Assembly: GCA_030849465.1 (NCBI GenBank) | Contig: JARVLF010000021.1 | Location: 434,001-498,000, forward strand | DNA: 64,000 nt | Source of the DNA: Moesziomyces globuligerus | Taxonomy: Eukaryota > Basidiomycota > Ustilaginomycetes > Ustilaginales > Ustilaginaceae | Direction of reading: 5' to 3' | Shown: positions 40,934-50,361 of the stretch, piece after piece | How the letters are laid out: every line of letters starts with the position of its first letter | How positions within the stretch are numbered: position 1 is the stretch's first letter | Position numbers and translations under genes: made by a program | The notes under the pieces: model-generated | The model's database searches: none | What the model was told of the DNA's origin: nothing | Seen by the model: the letters and a program-made list of their open reading frames with translations, nothing else

Positions 40934-41893
40934 ATGTCAGCCGAGCAAGCCGCACCAGCCGCAACCGAAGCACCTGCCGTCAACCTCGAGCGCAAGGCGC
41001 GCAAGGAGGCGCAAAAGGCGCTCAAGGCGCAGCAGGCGGCCGAGAAGAAGCTTGCCAAGCAGGCGGCGTCGTCCGCTGCACCGCAACCGGCCGCCTCCTC
41101 CTCTTGCTCGTCCAAGCCCAAGCCGGCGAGACGCGTGCAGTCGGGTGGCGAGCAGCTATCGCGTGCGCTCGCCTACATCCTACGCCACGGCGCCGACAAG
41201 GAAGGGCTGGCGATCCGCGCCGACGGCTACGTCGTGCTCGCCGACCTGCTCGAGCGTCCGCGCGTCAAGAGCGTCAACATGGCCGAAGCCGACGGCGGCA
41301 AACGCAGGCCGGACATCGCAGACGTACAGCGCATCGTCGCCGAGAACGACAAGCAGCGCTTCGAACTGCACCGCGACGACAACGACGGCGCATGGCTCGT
41401 CAGAGCCGTACAGGGTCACTCGCTCGGCCACGTCCAACTCCAACACACCCCACTCACCAAACACAACCTCCACCTCCTCGCCCTTGCCACCGAAGACCAA
41501 GACGACGTAGACGAGCTCGCAAAGCACGTGGATGGCAAGCTCGATCTTGGCCAGGAGGAGGAGGCGGTGGTGGTGGAGGTGGTGCATGGGACGTACGCCG
41601 AGGCGTGGACGGCGATCCTTGCGTCCGGGGGGTTGAAGCCCATGTCGCGCAACCACATCCACCTGGCCAAGGGGCGGTTTGGCGAGCGCGGCGTCGTCTC
41701 GGGCATGCGCAGATCCGCCAACCGCCTCGTCTTTATCGACGTCCGACGCGCGCTCGACGACGGCATCCCGTTCCAACTCTCGTCCAACGGCGTCGTGCTC
41801 ACCCCAGGCAACAGCCAGGGTATGCTCCCGCTCAAGTACGTCACGCGCGTCGAGGATGCCAAGCGCAACACCGTGTGGACGCCGCCCATCTAG
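40934..41893 (+). CDS. TPT1: tRNA 2'-phosphotransferase (KptA/TPT1 family)
   Basis: 319 residues from the ATG at 40934. An Ala/Lys-rich N-terminal extension precedes the Tpt1 domain. Motifs: LSRALAYILRHGADKEGL with the family Arg-His; ADGYVVLADLL; FELHRDDNDGAWLVRAVQGHS; HGTYAEAWTAILASGGLKPMSRNHIHLAKG; RRSANRLVFIDVRRALDDGIPFQLSSNGVVLTPG. The enzyme uses NAD+ to remove the 2'-phosphate left at the splice junction after fungal tRNA ligation. The next gene on the same strand is SEN54, so the first and last enzymes of tRNA splicing are neighbours. Confidence 0.94.
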   Translation: MSAEQAAPAATEAPAVNLERKARKEAQKALKAQQAAEKKLAKQAASSAAPQPAASSSCSSKPKPARRVQSGGEQLSRALAYILRHGADKEGLAIRADGYVVLADLLERPRVKSVNMAEADGGKRRPDIADVQRIVAENDKQRFELHRDDNDGAWLVRAVQGHSLGHVQLQHTPLTKHNLHLLALATEDQDDVDELAKHVDGKLDLGQEEEAVVVEVVHGTYAEAWTAILASGGLKPMSRNHIHLAKGRFGERGVVSGMRRSANRLVFIDVRRALDDGIPFQLSSNGVVLTPGNSQGMLPLKYVTRVEDAKRNTVWTPPI

Positions 41894-42129
41894 ACTACGC
41901 AATCCCAAGCCGAAGCTCGACAGTGAGCCGCATGCTAGAGTGTGTTGGTCTGTTCAGGGTCCAGCCGTGTATTTTTTTCGCAGAGTTCTTTTTTCTTTTC
42001 TCTTTCTTGTGAGAATCTGCTCGATGCCTCCACTTTGTCCTGTCAAGCGCAGCTTGCCATCGACGCTGCTCACCACCACCACCATATCACACACCCTCGC
42101 ACCAACAGCGCATAGGGGAAGCGCGCGCA

Positions 42130-44175
42130 ATGTCGGCACCTTCTACACCGCGCCGCGATACCGCAGCAGTACCACGCAGCATCCCCACCACACCCACCAC
42201 ACCCGCCACACCGGGCACACCGGGCACACCGGGCACATCCGGTACGCCTGCTGCAGCGGGGTTTGGCGTCCGAGACGAGATGGAGGATCCTCGGTCGACG
42301 GCATCGGGCGCGGCGACGTCCAGCGCTTCCGGTGGTGCTGCCGATGATTCGGACGGCGAGGACGAGGTGCCGGACTATTTGCGGCTGCTGTCGACGCTGC
42401 AGTCCAAGGCGAAAGGCTCGGCTTCGGCCGGGATCGTGATCCCCAAACGCGGCGAGAAGGATTTCGAACCCACCGGCTTTGGTGGGCAGGCCAAGCTGCT
42501 CGAGCGCAGTCGCGAGGCCATGTACCAAGCCGTCTCGGGCGAGCGTACCGTGGGATCGCGAACGCTCGTCCGCGCGACGTGGGATCCCAACCTCGGCCGT
42601 GCTCGTCTGCACGACGTGCAGGGCAAGATCTTTGAAACCGTCGGCGTCATCCGTCGTCACTCGCACCCACACCCCACCACGCGCAACAAGCACATCACAA
42701 CCGTCACCAACGAGCTCCTCCCCGAAGAGGCGCTCTTCCTCGCAGAACGCGGAAGCCTCCAGCTCTACCAACAAGCGCGCGACGACGCGGGCGCGCTCGA
42801 GGTCATGTCGTTGCAACAGGCGTTTGCGGCGCTGATGCAGCCTTCCGACCACGCGCTCGACGAACCACTGACCAGGCATGCCTACCTCATCTACGCACAC
42901 CTCAAACGCCTCGGATACGTCGTCCAGCGCGCAAAGCTCGTCGATGCCGTAAGAGCCGCACCCGTCGCGTCCAAGCTGGCAAAGACTCACGCACTCGCAC
43001 ACGCCAAGGGCGTCGTCGCCGATCCCAACCGTCCGCTCAGGCTCGTCACCATCTTGGACGTGCTGCTGTACGTGCCGCGGCGCATCGCTCAGCTCGCAGG
43101 CGACGCCGCGCGCGCCGTGGCGAGGTGGCTTCACAGCCTCTGGCGCAGCACCGTCGGTCGCCTCCTGGCGCCCATCGCCCTACGCGTCGCCAAGCTCGCC
43201 GCACCTCCTTCGCGCTCCACCCCGGCCGGGCTGGGGCTGGGATTGGGGCTCAATGCGAGCTACGACGATGCACGTCGATTCCTAGCCGCCGAGCCCGAAC
43301 GCAAGGTATGGGATAGCTACGACGCCGTCTTCTCTGCGCTCCAGCTCGTACCCTCGGGTCACGACCTCGCCCTCCCCGCGCCACAAGACTGTGAGGCGGA
43401 GGGGGAGGTGGGGATGGCGCCGTTCTACTATGCATGGCGACCGGCGACGGTGTATCGCAAGTCGCATCCGCCTGCGCCCGAGTTCCGGATCGTGATCGTC
43501 GACGCGCGCACCACGCCGCTGCCCACCGCGTGGCAGTTTGCCGACATCTTTGCACGCATCCCCATGCCCGGATCGGACGAGGAACTCATCACCTCCTCGA
43601 CCCATGTCGACGCCGAGGGTGCGGAGGGTGCAGAGGGTGGCGAGGGGGCGGAGGACAAGGCGAGACGCGTGGCGTACGAGAAGCAGCTCAAGGCGGCAAA
43701 CGAGGCCAAGAACCGCGCCGCCTACGGCCGCTATAGCCACGGCAAGCAGAAGCACCTGCGCGAAAAGGCCGCCGCACGCCATGCTGCCGCCTCCCAACGC
43801 GCCGAGAACCGCGGCCGCTTGGCCGCCCTTGTCCACAGCTTGGCAGGGACGAGTTTGGCCAGGTGCATAGGGAGGCTGGTCAGGCTCGACTTTGGATGGC
43901 TCTGGCTAGTGGCGAGGCTGTTCAGACACGCACCCGGTTGCTGGATCGAACCGAGATTCGGCAGCAGAGCACCACACAGAGCCAGGGGAGGTGGTGGTAG
44001 GCCAGCGGCGGGTGGCAATGTCTTTCCCCCTCTCAAGGCAGGTAGGAGGTCCGTGGTGCTCGCCGTGGTCGATGGAAGCATCACCACCCTCCTCCGCTTT
44101 GGCGAGGCAGAATTCGCTCACTGGCGTCTCCATGGCTCTGCAACCCCCTCCACGCGTACCCTCCACCACGCCTAG
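42130..44175 (+). CDS. SEN54: tRNA-splicing endonuclease subunit SEN54
   Basis: 681 residues, no intron, longer than the yeast (467) and human (526) subunits. It starts MSAPSTPRRD with a 9-bp-encoded PGT repeat. The Sen54 N-domain is clear: DYLRLLSTLQSKAKG, PKRGEKDFEPTG, LLERSREAMYQAV and NELLPEEALFLAERGSLQLY. The C-terminal structural domain has RKSHPPAPEFRIVIVDARTTPLPT. Between them sits an extra ~110-residue Ala/Arg-rich stretch, and before the last strands an EKQLKAANEAKNRAAYGRYS helix. Sen54 forms the endonuclease with Sen2, Sen15 and Sen34. Transcription is in tandem with TPT1, 236 bases apart. Confidence 0.9.
   Translation: MSAPSTPRRDTAAVPRSIPTTPTTPATPGTPGTPGTSGTPAAAGFGVRDEMEDPRSTASGAATSSASGGAADDSDGEDEVPDYLRLLSTLQSKAKGSASAGIVIPKRGEKDFEPTGFGGQAKLLERSREAMYQAVSGERTVGSRTLVRATWDPNLGRARLHDVQGKIFETVGVIRRHSHPHPTTRNKHITTVTNELLPEEALFLAERGSLQLYQQARDDAGALEVMSLQQAFAALMQPSDHALDEPLTRHAYLIYAHLKRLGYVVQRAKLVDAVRAAPVASKLAKTHALAHAKGVVADPNRPLRLVTILDVLLYVPRRIAQLAGDAARAVARWLHSLWRSTVGRLLAPIALRVAKLAAPPSRSTPAGLGLGLGLNASYDDARRFLAAEPERKVWDSYDAVFSALQLVPSGHDLALPAPQDCEAEGEVGMAPFYYAWRPATVYRKSHPPAPEFRIVIVDARTTPLPTAWQFADIFARIPMPGSDEELITSSTHVDAEGAEGAEGGEGAEDKARRVAYEKQLKAANEAKNRAAYGRYSHGKQKHLREKAAARHAAASQRAENRGRLAALVHSLAGTSLARCIGRLVRLDFGWLWLVARLFRHAPGCWIEPRFGSRAPHRARGGGGRPAAGGNVFPPLKAGRRSVVLAVVDGSITTLLRFGEAEFAHWRLHGSATPSTRTLHHA
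42190..42250 (+). repeat. 9-bp coding tandem repeat in SEN54
   Basis: Repeats of the CACACCGGG type encode TPATPGTPGTPGT near the N-terminus of SEN54. Confidence 0.75.
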
Positions 44176-44305
44176 CTCGACCAATACCACACACACACGC
44201 ACACACACGTAGCAAGAAAGCGCGTGATACAAAAGGCGAGTCTATTTCACGCGCGCCAGCGGGCGCGAACGCTTTGAACGCACGGGGACAAGGAGCGAGG
44301 TGGGT

Positions 44306-45367
44306 TTACTTTTTGGAAAAGAGATAGTGACCGACGCCCCACTCGTTGCCGTTGTTGGTGGCGAAGAACTCTGCGCAGGCGAGGTAGAAGATGCGGAATC
44401 GGTAAAAGGTCTTTTCCGCCTCGAGTTCGGGTTGGTGCTTCTTGGCCGCATCGGCACGGAGCAACTTGATCGAGTTGTGCTTGCGCTGGTTGGCATCCTG
44501 GGTGGACAGCCAATCCTCGCACGTCTTTGCGTAGTGGTTGCCGTTGATCCACCAGCTCTCCTCGAGCGTCACGTGCTGCTGGAAGTGGAGGAAGAGGTCG
44601 TACGAAGGCATGGTACCGCCGCTGAAGAAGTTCTGCGCCATCCAGCCATCCTCGTCCTCAAAGTGGTACGGCGTGGTGCGGTGGCAGAAGATGTGGATGA
44701 ACAGCCTCGCATCACCACCGTCCTTGAGCCACGAGCTCACCTTTGCAAACAGCTCGGCGTAGTTCTTCATGTGCTCAAACATCTCGATGCTGAGGATGCG
44801 GTCGAACTGGCAGCTGCCAAAGTCGTACGTCTTGACGTCGCCCGTGAACACGGTGAGGTTGGTGAGCCCGCGCTCCGCCGCGATCGAGTCGATGTACACC
44901 TTCTGCGTGCGCGAGTTGGAGAGCGCACGCACCTTGGACTTTGGATACCTCTCTGCGAGGTAGAGCGAGAGCGATCCCCATCCGCAGCCGAGGTCGAGCA
45001 CGTCCTGACCGTCCTGGAGGCCCGCCTTTTGGCAGTACGAGTTGAGCATCGCCTCCTCGGCCTGATCGAGCGTCTCGCGGCCCGTCTCGTAGAGGCAGCA
45101 CGAGTACTTTGCGCGCTTGCCGAGGCAGCTCAGCATGAAGCCCGTGTCGACCTCGTAGTGCTGCGCGTTGGCCTTGTCCTGCTCGATGGCGATCTCGCGC
45201 GTCTTGAGCGAGCGGATGTAGTCGCGCTTCACCTCGACGTGCCGCCCAAAGTCGTCCTCCGGCTTGGCCAGGCTCCGGATGCGCTGCGCGTTGAGCAGCC
45301 GGATCGCGCGGCGCAGCACCACATCGGGCACGTAGCCCCGGTCGAGCACCTCGTACACCTGGTTCAT
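44306..45367 (-). CDS. SAM-dependent methyltransferase, cyclopropane-fatty-acid-synthase/coclaurine N-methyltransferase-like
   Basis: 353 residues if started at the ATG 45367 (MNQVYEVLDRGYVPD); the frame continues to 45493, but the extra part is Ser/Pro-rich and overlaps the promoter. The SAM-binding motif is DVLDLGCGWGSLSLYLA; other family elements are HYEVDTGFMLSCLGKRAKYSCCLY, SNSRTQKVYID, FDRILSIEMFEHMKNY, MAQNFFSGGTMPSYDLF and EFFATNNGNEWGVGHYLFSK. This is the group around plant coclaurine N-methyltransferases and bacterial CFA synthases; the true acceptor (lipid or small amine) is unknown. It is divergent from the Bre4-like gene. Confidence 0.88.
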   Translation of the reverse strand: MNQVYEVLDRGYVPDVVLRRAIRLLNAQRIRSLAKPEDDFGRHVEVKRDYIRSLKTREIAIEQDKANAQHYEVDTGFMLSCLGKRAKYSCCLYETGRETLDQAEEAMLNSYCQKAGLQDGQDVLDLGCGWGSLSLYLAERYPKSKVRALSNSRTQKVYIDSIAAERGLTNLTVFTGDVKTYDFGSCQFDRILSIEMFEHMKNYAELFAKVSSWLKDGGDARLFIHIFCHRTTPYHFEDEDGWMAQNFFSGGTMPSYDLFLHFQQHVTLEESWWINGNHYAKTCEDWLSTQDANQRKHNSIKLLRADAAKKHQPELEAEKTFYRFRIFYLACAEFFATNNGNEWGVGHYLFSKK

Positions 45368-45905
45368 CGTGGGCAGCGGGGAACGAAAAGACGGCAGGTT
45401 TTGTTGCGCTTGTTTGAGGGGTGATGGTGGTGGTGGTGGTGAGGAGGAGGAAGAGATGCCATGTTCAGGGTCCATCCACACATGGCCTCGCACGGCCGGC
45501 TGAGCTCAGACAGCCCTTGGTATCGGCTCAGGCGATTTCGGCCTCGGCTCGAGCGTGCTTCCGCGGATCGGAACCTGCACCGCCAGCTGCATCGGCTGCA
45601 TCACCTGCATCGGCTGCATCGGCTGCATCGGCTGCATCTCCGTCTTCCGAGCTATGCCTTCTGATAAAGTCTAACACTTTCGCCAATTTGGCCGCGGATG
45701 CCAGTCGAGTTGTGCCGGCATCGGCAGCTCCTCGGCACAACAATCGAGCTCAATTCCGACGCTGAGCACGACCATGACCACCACCACCACCATCACCACT
45801 GCCGCATCCACGTCTGCGAGCTGACCCTCCACTTCACGGAACGCATCAGGGCGCGAGTCTAGTGCCCACTGCCGGTGCACGACAACCATCTTCCGCCTGG
45901 CGGCT
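45368..45905. promoter_or_regulatory. Divergent promoter region, methyltransferase and Bre4-like gene
   Basis: About 540 bases. It contains a 9-bp tandem repeat and short GGT runs near 45424-45440 and CCA/ACC runs near 45774-45796. Confidence 0.45.
45587..45640. repeat. 9-bp tandem repeat (CTGCATCGG)
   Basis: Five to six near-perfect copies of CTGCATCGG, one interrupted, in the divergent promoter. Confidence 0.75.
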
Positions 45906-48900
45906 ATGCAGCAGGAGAAGGCTGCTTCGGCGGCCGCTGTTCCGGCCAACGAGGCACCGTCCATCGCCGTGAGCAGCGCATCGCCTGCAGCCGTCGAGGA
46001 GCCCGACTATACGGCGCCCGGGACGAGGGCCAGAGCGCGCACCAACGCCACCGCAAATGCGCGAACCGACAGCGCCTCGACCACTCGCGATGCGGACCAC
46101 GCCGAGAAGCAGCTCCCTCCCGCTCTCGACGACGACGCCGACAGTGGCAAGCGCAAGCCCAAATCAGCCTCGCCGCTCGCCAGGCATCTCCGCCACTTTG
46201 CCCGCCTCGTCGGTCTCGATCCTCTGCCGTGGTATATCGGCTGGCTGCCTCCGTGCTTGACGTGGGCCAAGCTCAAGCCCGTGATCCGCTCGGCGCTGCT
46301 CGCGTGGATCTGCATGCTCATCTTCCTCATCGGGCCTTCGGAGCGCGCGCTGGGCAACGCGTCCTTCCTCGTCCTCGTAGCTTCGTTCATCCAGCCCGCA
46401 GAGGCGCCGCTCGCAGCCATCGTCGAGCGCGAATTCTTCACGCTCCTCTTCGTCTGCGCCGCGTGGGCGTGGTCGAACATCGCCATCGCCATCGCGCACG
46501 CCGTTCGCAGCGGCAAGCTGCCGCGCGCCCAGACCGACATCCAGCGCGTCCTCCAGGGCGACTACATCGAGGCGCGCTCCAGCATCGTCTGCGCCGTCTT
46601 CCTCGCCGTCGGCTCCGCCGTCGTCCTCTACATCAAGGTCCGCTTCGGGCCTGGGCCGTTCCTCTTTGCCAGCGTGTTTAGCTGCATCCTCATGAACATC
46701 TGCCTCACCTACGCGCCGCTCTATCCATTCGCATTCTACTCGCTCGGTCAGTCGGTCGTCGTGCCCCTCGCTCTCAAGGCGGCGGTCAATCTCGTGCTCA
46801 GCATCGTCTTCTTCCCCAAGTCGGTCAATTCGCAGTTCGTAGAACGCCTCATCGCCGTACTCGACCCACTCGCCGTCGCGTGCGGCGACCAGGTCAGGCT
46901 CCTCGCTACGTCGCCGCTCGACACCGCTTCGCCCGCAGCAGACGGCAAGCAGCAGCGCAGCGAGGGATTCGATTTCGACATGGTCAACAACAGGCTCGCC
47001 GAGGCAGAGGGCGGGTTGATGCCGCTCTCGCTCGCTTCGCGTCTGCTGACGCGCGAGATCAGCTTCGGCCTCGCGAGCGGCGACGACCTCAAGGAGCTCG
47101 AACGGCTCGCCAGGTCGCTCGTCGCTCCCGCCGATGGTTGGGCCTACTACTACTCGTCCATCAAGGCCGATATCCAGTCGGCGCACTTTCCAAAGACGCC
47201 CGTCCCATCGCGCCTAGCCACGCCCGCCATGACGCCCGCCATGACGCCGCGCACCTCGATCGATCACTCGCACGATGCCTCGGACTCGGGCCATGCGCGC
47301 ACGACGCTCGACGCCCAGCATGCCGCCGCGGCGCATCACTTGCAGATCCATCCGCCCTCGCACCCGCATTCGCCGGCGCACGACCCACACCACATGCTCA
47401 TGCCCACCTCGGGAGCATCGACGCCGCATCGCGAGTCGCCGCTCCACGGCGAGATCGTGCCGCACGACTCGGCCTCCGCGAGCGCGACGGCGTTCCGTCA
47501 GCTGGACGAACACCCCTCCGTACAGCCGGGCAACGAGCTGAGCTCGTCGCGCTTCCGCAAGATGGCGCGCTCCATCGCCACCGCCTCGCGCAGCTCGTCG
47601 CCTCGGCGCTGGATGCACTCGGGTCATGGTGCCTCGGCCGACGCGCGGGACCACGCCGCCTCGCACGATGGTCGTTCTCACCACCACCACCACCATCATC
47701 ATGCGTGGGATCGGTCGAGTCAGATGCTGCACAACTTTGTGCATCGGCGCGATCCGGCGCCCGTGGCCATCTGGGAGTCGATCCGGTTCGGCAATCTCGA
47801 GACGTATTTGCACACGCCGGCGGCCAACGAGGTGACGGAGCGCTTTGCGGCGCTCGTCCGCGAGACGTCGGCCGAGCTGCTGACGCGCGATGCCGAGGCG
47901 ATCCGACACATGGTCGGCTGGCTCGCGCATCTCAACAAGCACCGCTACAGCTTTGCGCGCGATCGCCTCCTCCTCTCCTCGCAACAGCGCATCGACAAGG
48001 GCCGCAAGCAGGCGCAAGAGACGCGCAACGTCATCGCGCGCGTCGAAGCCTGCCTTGTCGAATTCCGCCAGGCGAAGCGACTCAAGGTGCTCGAGCCGTA
48101 CAAGGATGCGCTCCGCGCACACGAGGCGGCGGCGCTGGCCAACGTCGATCTCGTCGCCGAGCTGGATCTGCGCACGGGTCCCGGAGAGATCGGAAAGATC
48201 CACCATAGGTATCTCTACCAGGCCTGGCTGCATCAGTTCCACACGATCAACTTTACCGAGCGCCTGCTCGCGCTCCTCGGCGAGGTCGAGGCGATCCAGA
48301 CCGAACGCACCGCCGCCCAGGTGTGGTATCCGCACTGGCCGCGCATGTTTTCCGCCGACGCCTGGCGCAACTCGACCGGCGACGATCGCGAGGACGACGA
48401 GCCCAGCACCGATCCGGAGCACATTCCGGACATCACCACCGATACGCCCGTCGCCTCGCGCCAGCGCAGCCGCAGCAGCCACACGGCCGTCGACGACCAA
48501 GAGTCCAGCCCGCGCAGCGATGCCAAGCGCACGGCGAACCGCGACGGGGGAGCAAAGGGTGGTGGGGCGGATGCGCATACGCACGCGCACTTTGGCACCG
48601 GCGTGATGCACGGCGATGCGAGTGCAGCCGAGCCGATTGTGGATCTGGGCTCGACGCGCGCGCGCGACCCGGATGCGCTGGATCCAGAGGGCTTCCTGCA
48701 GATGGTGGGGCATACGGTCTACGTCTGGACGCGTCGACCGTTCCGCGGCAATGCGCTCTTCGGCGTCAAGGCGGCGGTGCTCATCGCGCTCGTCTCGCTC
48801 CCGGCGTTTGTCAAGTCGTCGGCGCCGTGGTGCTACGAGAACCGGGCGATCTGGGCCATCTTTATGGCGCAGCTCACGCTCGCGCGCTTCCGCGGCGAGA

Positions 48901-50141
48901 CGGCGTTTGCGCTCCTCTCGCGCATCCTCGCCACGCTCATCGGCGCCGTCTTTGCGCTCATCATCTGGTACATCTCCACCGGCGACGGTCGCGGCAACGC
49001 CTACGGGCTCGGCGCCACGACGGCCGTAGCCTTCCCACTGCTGATGCTCTATCGGATCTACTTCCCCGGCCCACCCATCACACCTATCATCGCCAGCGTC
49101 ACCACCGTGCTCATCGTGGGCTACAGCTGGAAGGACGTGACGAATCCGACGCCGGGTTCGCCCGGATACGGATGGAGCACCGCGTGGAGGAGGCTGGTGG
49201 CGGTCATCATCGGCGTCTCGGCAGCGTACATCTTTAGCTACTTGCCGCCGTCGTCGACGCTGCGCGAGTACCAACGCCTCTCGCACGCGGCGACCATCGC
49301 CGAGCTCGGCAAGATCTACTGCGCCGTCGTCGGCATCGCCAGCCATCCGCACGATGCGCACGACGACCGAGTCCGCGCGCCTTTGGCCTCCCGAGTCCGC
49401 GGCGCTGCTACGCCTTCTCGGCCTGGATCTCGTCGTACCTCGTTGCACCATGCTGGCGAGGAGGTTGAGGCGGCGGGGAGGTTGGCGGTGGAGGAGCGGG
49501 TGCGGGTGCATGTGGATCCGTCGTCCGAGGTGGTGCGCAAGCGCATCATCGGCGTGCGCGCCAAGCTCAGGCGGCTCGCCATGATCTCGGTCAACGTCTC
49601 GTACGAGTTTTCGCTCCGCGGTCGCTGGCCGAGCGCACGCTACCGCGAGCTGTTCGAGGTGCAGATGCAGATCTCGAAGCTCCTCTCGCACTGTCTCGCC
49701 GTGCTGGAACGGCTGGGTCCGGCGTATTCGATCGCGCTGCTTCGACGAACCCGCTTCCTCGATCCCAGATTCCTAGGCGACGTTCTCAGCGTCATCAGCA
49801 TGTGCTCCACCGCACTCAAGACCGGCGAACCTTTACCCCAAGTCACACCCTGTCCGCTCGTGGATCGCTTCATGGACACCCCCCACGGCTTCAACGCCTA
49901 TCTCCCCGCAGACGGCATCGAGCCCCATACCGACCCGCTCCTCGCCTCGCTCCCCACCAAGATCACGCTCGCCACGCTCGAGGATGCAGAGTACATGACC
50001 TTCGCCGTCGGCGTCGCCACGCTCTTTGGCCTCGTGATGCGCATCGACAAGCTCTGCGTCGCCGTCAAACAGCTCGTCGGAGAGAGCTACGCCGTCCCCG
50101 TCGACGTCCACCGCATGCTCAGCACCCGCAAAACCCAGTGA
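45906..50141 (+). CDS. Large aromatic-acid-exporter/FUSC-type membrane protein (Bre4-like)
   Basis: 1411 residues, no intron. An N-terminal block of hydrophobic segments (from SALLAWICMLIFLIGPSERALG through the fourth at about residue 290) matches the ArAE N-terminal domain. A second block (about 950-1120: AVLIALVSLPAFV, LLSRILATLIGAVFALIIW, VAFPLLMLYRIYF, LVAVIIGVSAAYIFSY) matches the FUSC/ALMT-like domain. The central part is hydrophilic with a run of eight His. DUF2421-like helices follow at the C-terminus. Yeast Bre4 was identified through brefeldin A sensitivity; related proteins move aromatic acids. The substrate here is unknown. It is convergent with the UBX gene. Confidence 0.85.
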   Translation: MQQEKAASAAAVPANEAPSIAVSSASPAAVEEPDYTAPGTRARARTNATANARTDSASTTRDADHAEKQLPPALDDDADSGKRKPKSASPLARHLRHFARLVGLDPLPWYIGWLPPCLTWAKLKPVIRSALLAWICMLIFLIGPSERALGNASFLVLVASFIQPAEAPLAAIVEREFFTLLFVCAAWAWSNIAIAIAHAVRSGKLPRAQTDIQRVLQGDYIEARSSIVCAVFLAVGSAVVLYIKVRFGPGPFLFASVFSCILMNICLTYAPLYPFAFYSLGQSVVVPLALKAAVNLVLSIVFFPKSVNSQFVERLIAVLDPLAVACGDQVRLLATSPLDTASPAADGKQQRSEGFDFDMVNNRLAEAEGGLMPLSLASRLLTREISFGLASGDDLKELERLARSLVAPADGWAYYYSSIKADIQSAHFPKTPVPSRLATPAMTPAMTPRTSIDHSHDASDSGHARTTLDAQHAAAAHHLQIHPPSHPHSPAHDPHHMLMPTSGASTPHRESPLHGEIVPHDSASASATAFRQLDEHPSVQPGNELSSSRFRKMARSIATASRSSSPRRWMHSGHGASADARDHAASHDGRSHHHHHHHHAWDRSSQMLHNFVHRRDPAPVAIWESIRFGNLETYLHTPAANEVTERFAALVRETSAELLTRDAEAIRHMVGWLAHLNKHRYSFARDRLLLSSQQRIDKGRKQAQETRNVIARVEACLVEFRQAKRLKVLEPYKDALRAHEAAALANVDLVAELDLRTGPGEIGKIHHRYLYQAWLHQFHTINFTERLLALLGEVEAIQTERTAAQVWYPHWPRMFSADAWRNSTGDDREDDEPSTDPEHIPDITTDTPVASRQRSRSSHTAVDDQESSPRSDAKRTANRDGGAKGGGADAHTHAHFGTGVMHGDASAAEPIVDLGSTRARDPDALDPEGFLQMVGHTVYVWTRRPFRGNALFGVKAAVLIALVSLPAFVKSSAPWCYENRAIWAIFMAQLTLARFRGETAFALLSRILATLIGAVFALIIWYISTGDGRGNAYGLGATTAVAFPLLMLYRIYFPGPPITPIIASVTTVLIVGYSWKDVTNPTPGSPGYGWSTAWRRLVAVIIGVSAAYIFSYLPPSSTLREYQRLSHAATIAELGKIYCAVVGIASHPHDAHDDRVRAPLASRVRGAATPSRPGSRRTSLHHAGEEVEAAGRLAVEERVRVHVDPSSEVVRKRIIGVRAKLRRLAMISVNVSYEFSLRGRWPSARYRELFEVQMQISKLLSHCLAVLERLGPAYSIALLRRTRFLDPRFLGDVLSVISMCSTALKTGEPLPQVTPCPLVDRFMDTPHGFNAYLPADGIEPHTDPLLASLPTKITLATLEDAEYMTFAVGVATLFGLVMRIDKLCVAVKQLVGESYAVPVDVHRMLSTRKTQ

Positions 50142-50361
50142 CTTAGCCCGCCCCGCCTCTCCCACCATTCCCCACATCCTGCCACACATCGGAACCGTCA
50201 GACCTCGTGGAAATGCATGCGCTCCAGTCCGCAGGAATCCTCTTTTCAGGGCCGTTTCAGAGGTCAGCTCAGGCGAGCACGCGTGAGATTCAATCGAGCA
50301 GCATCGGTGTCTCGTCCCCCGGGGTGAGGCGTGGTCGCTTGTTCGGCTCGCTCTCGCTCCG

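Noticed and set aside
47214..49691. 825-codon minus-strand frame
   Set aside because: Antisense shadow of the Bre4-like gene; Arg/His/Ala-rich with no domain.
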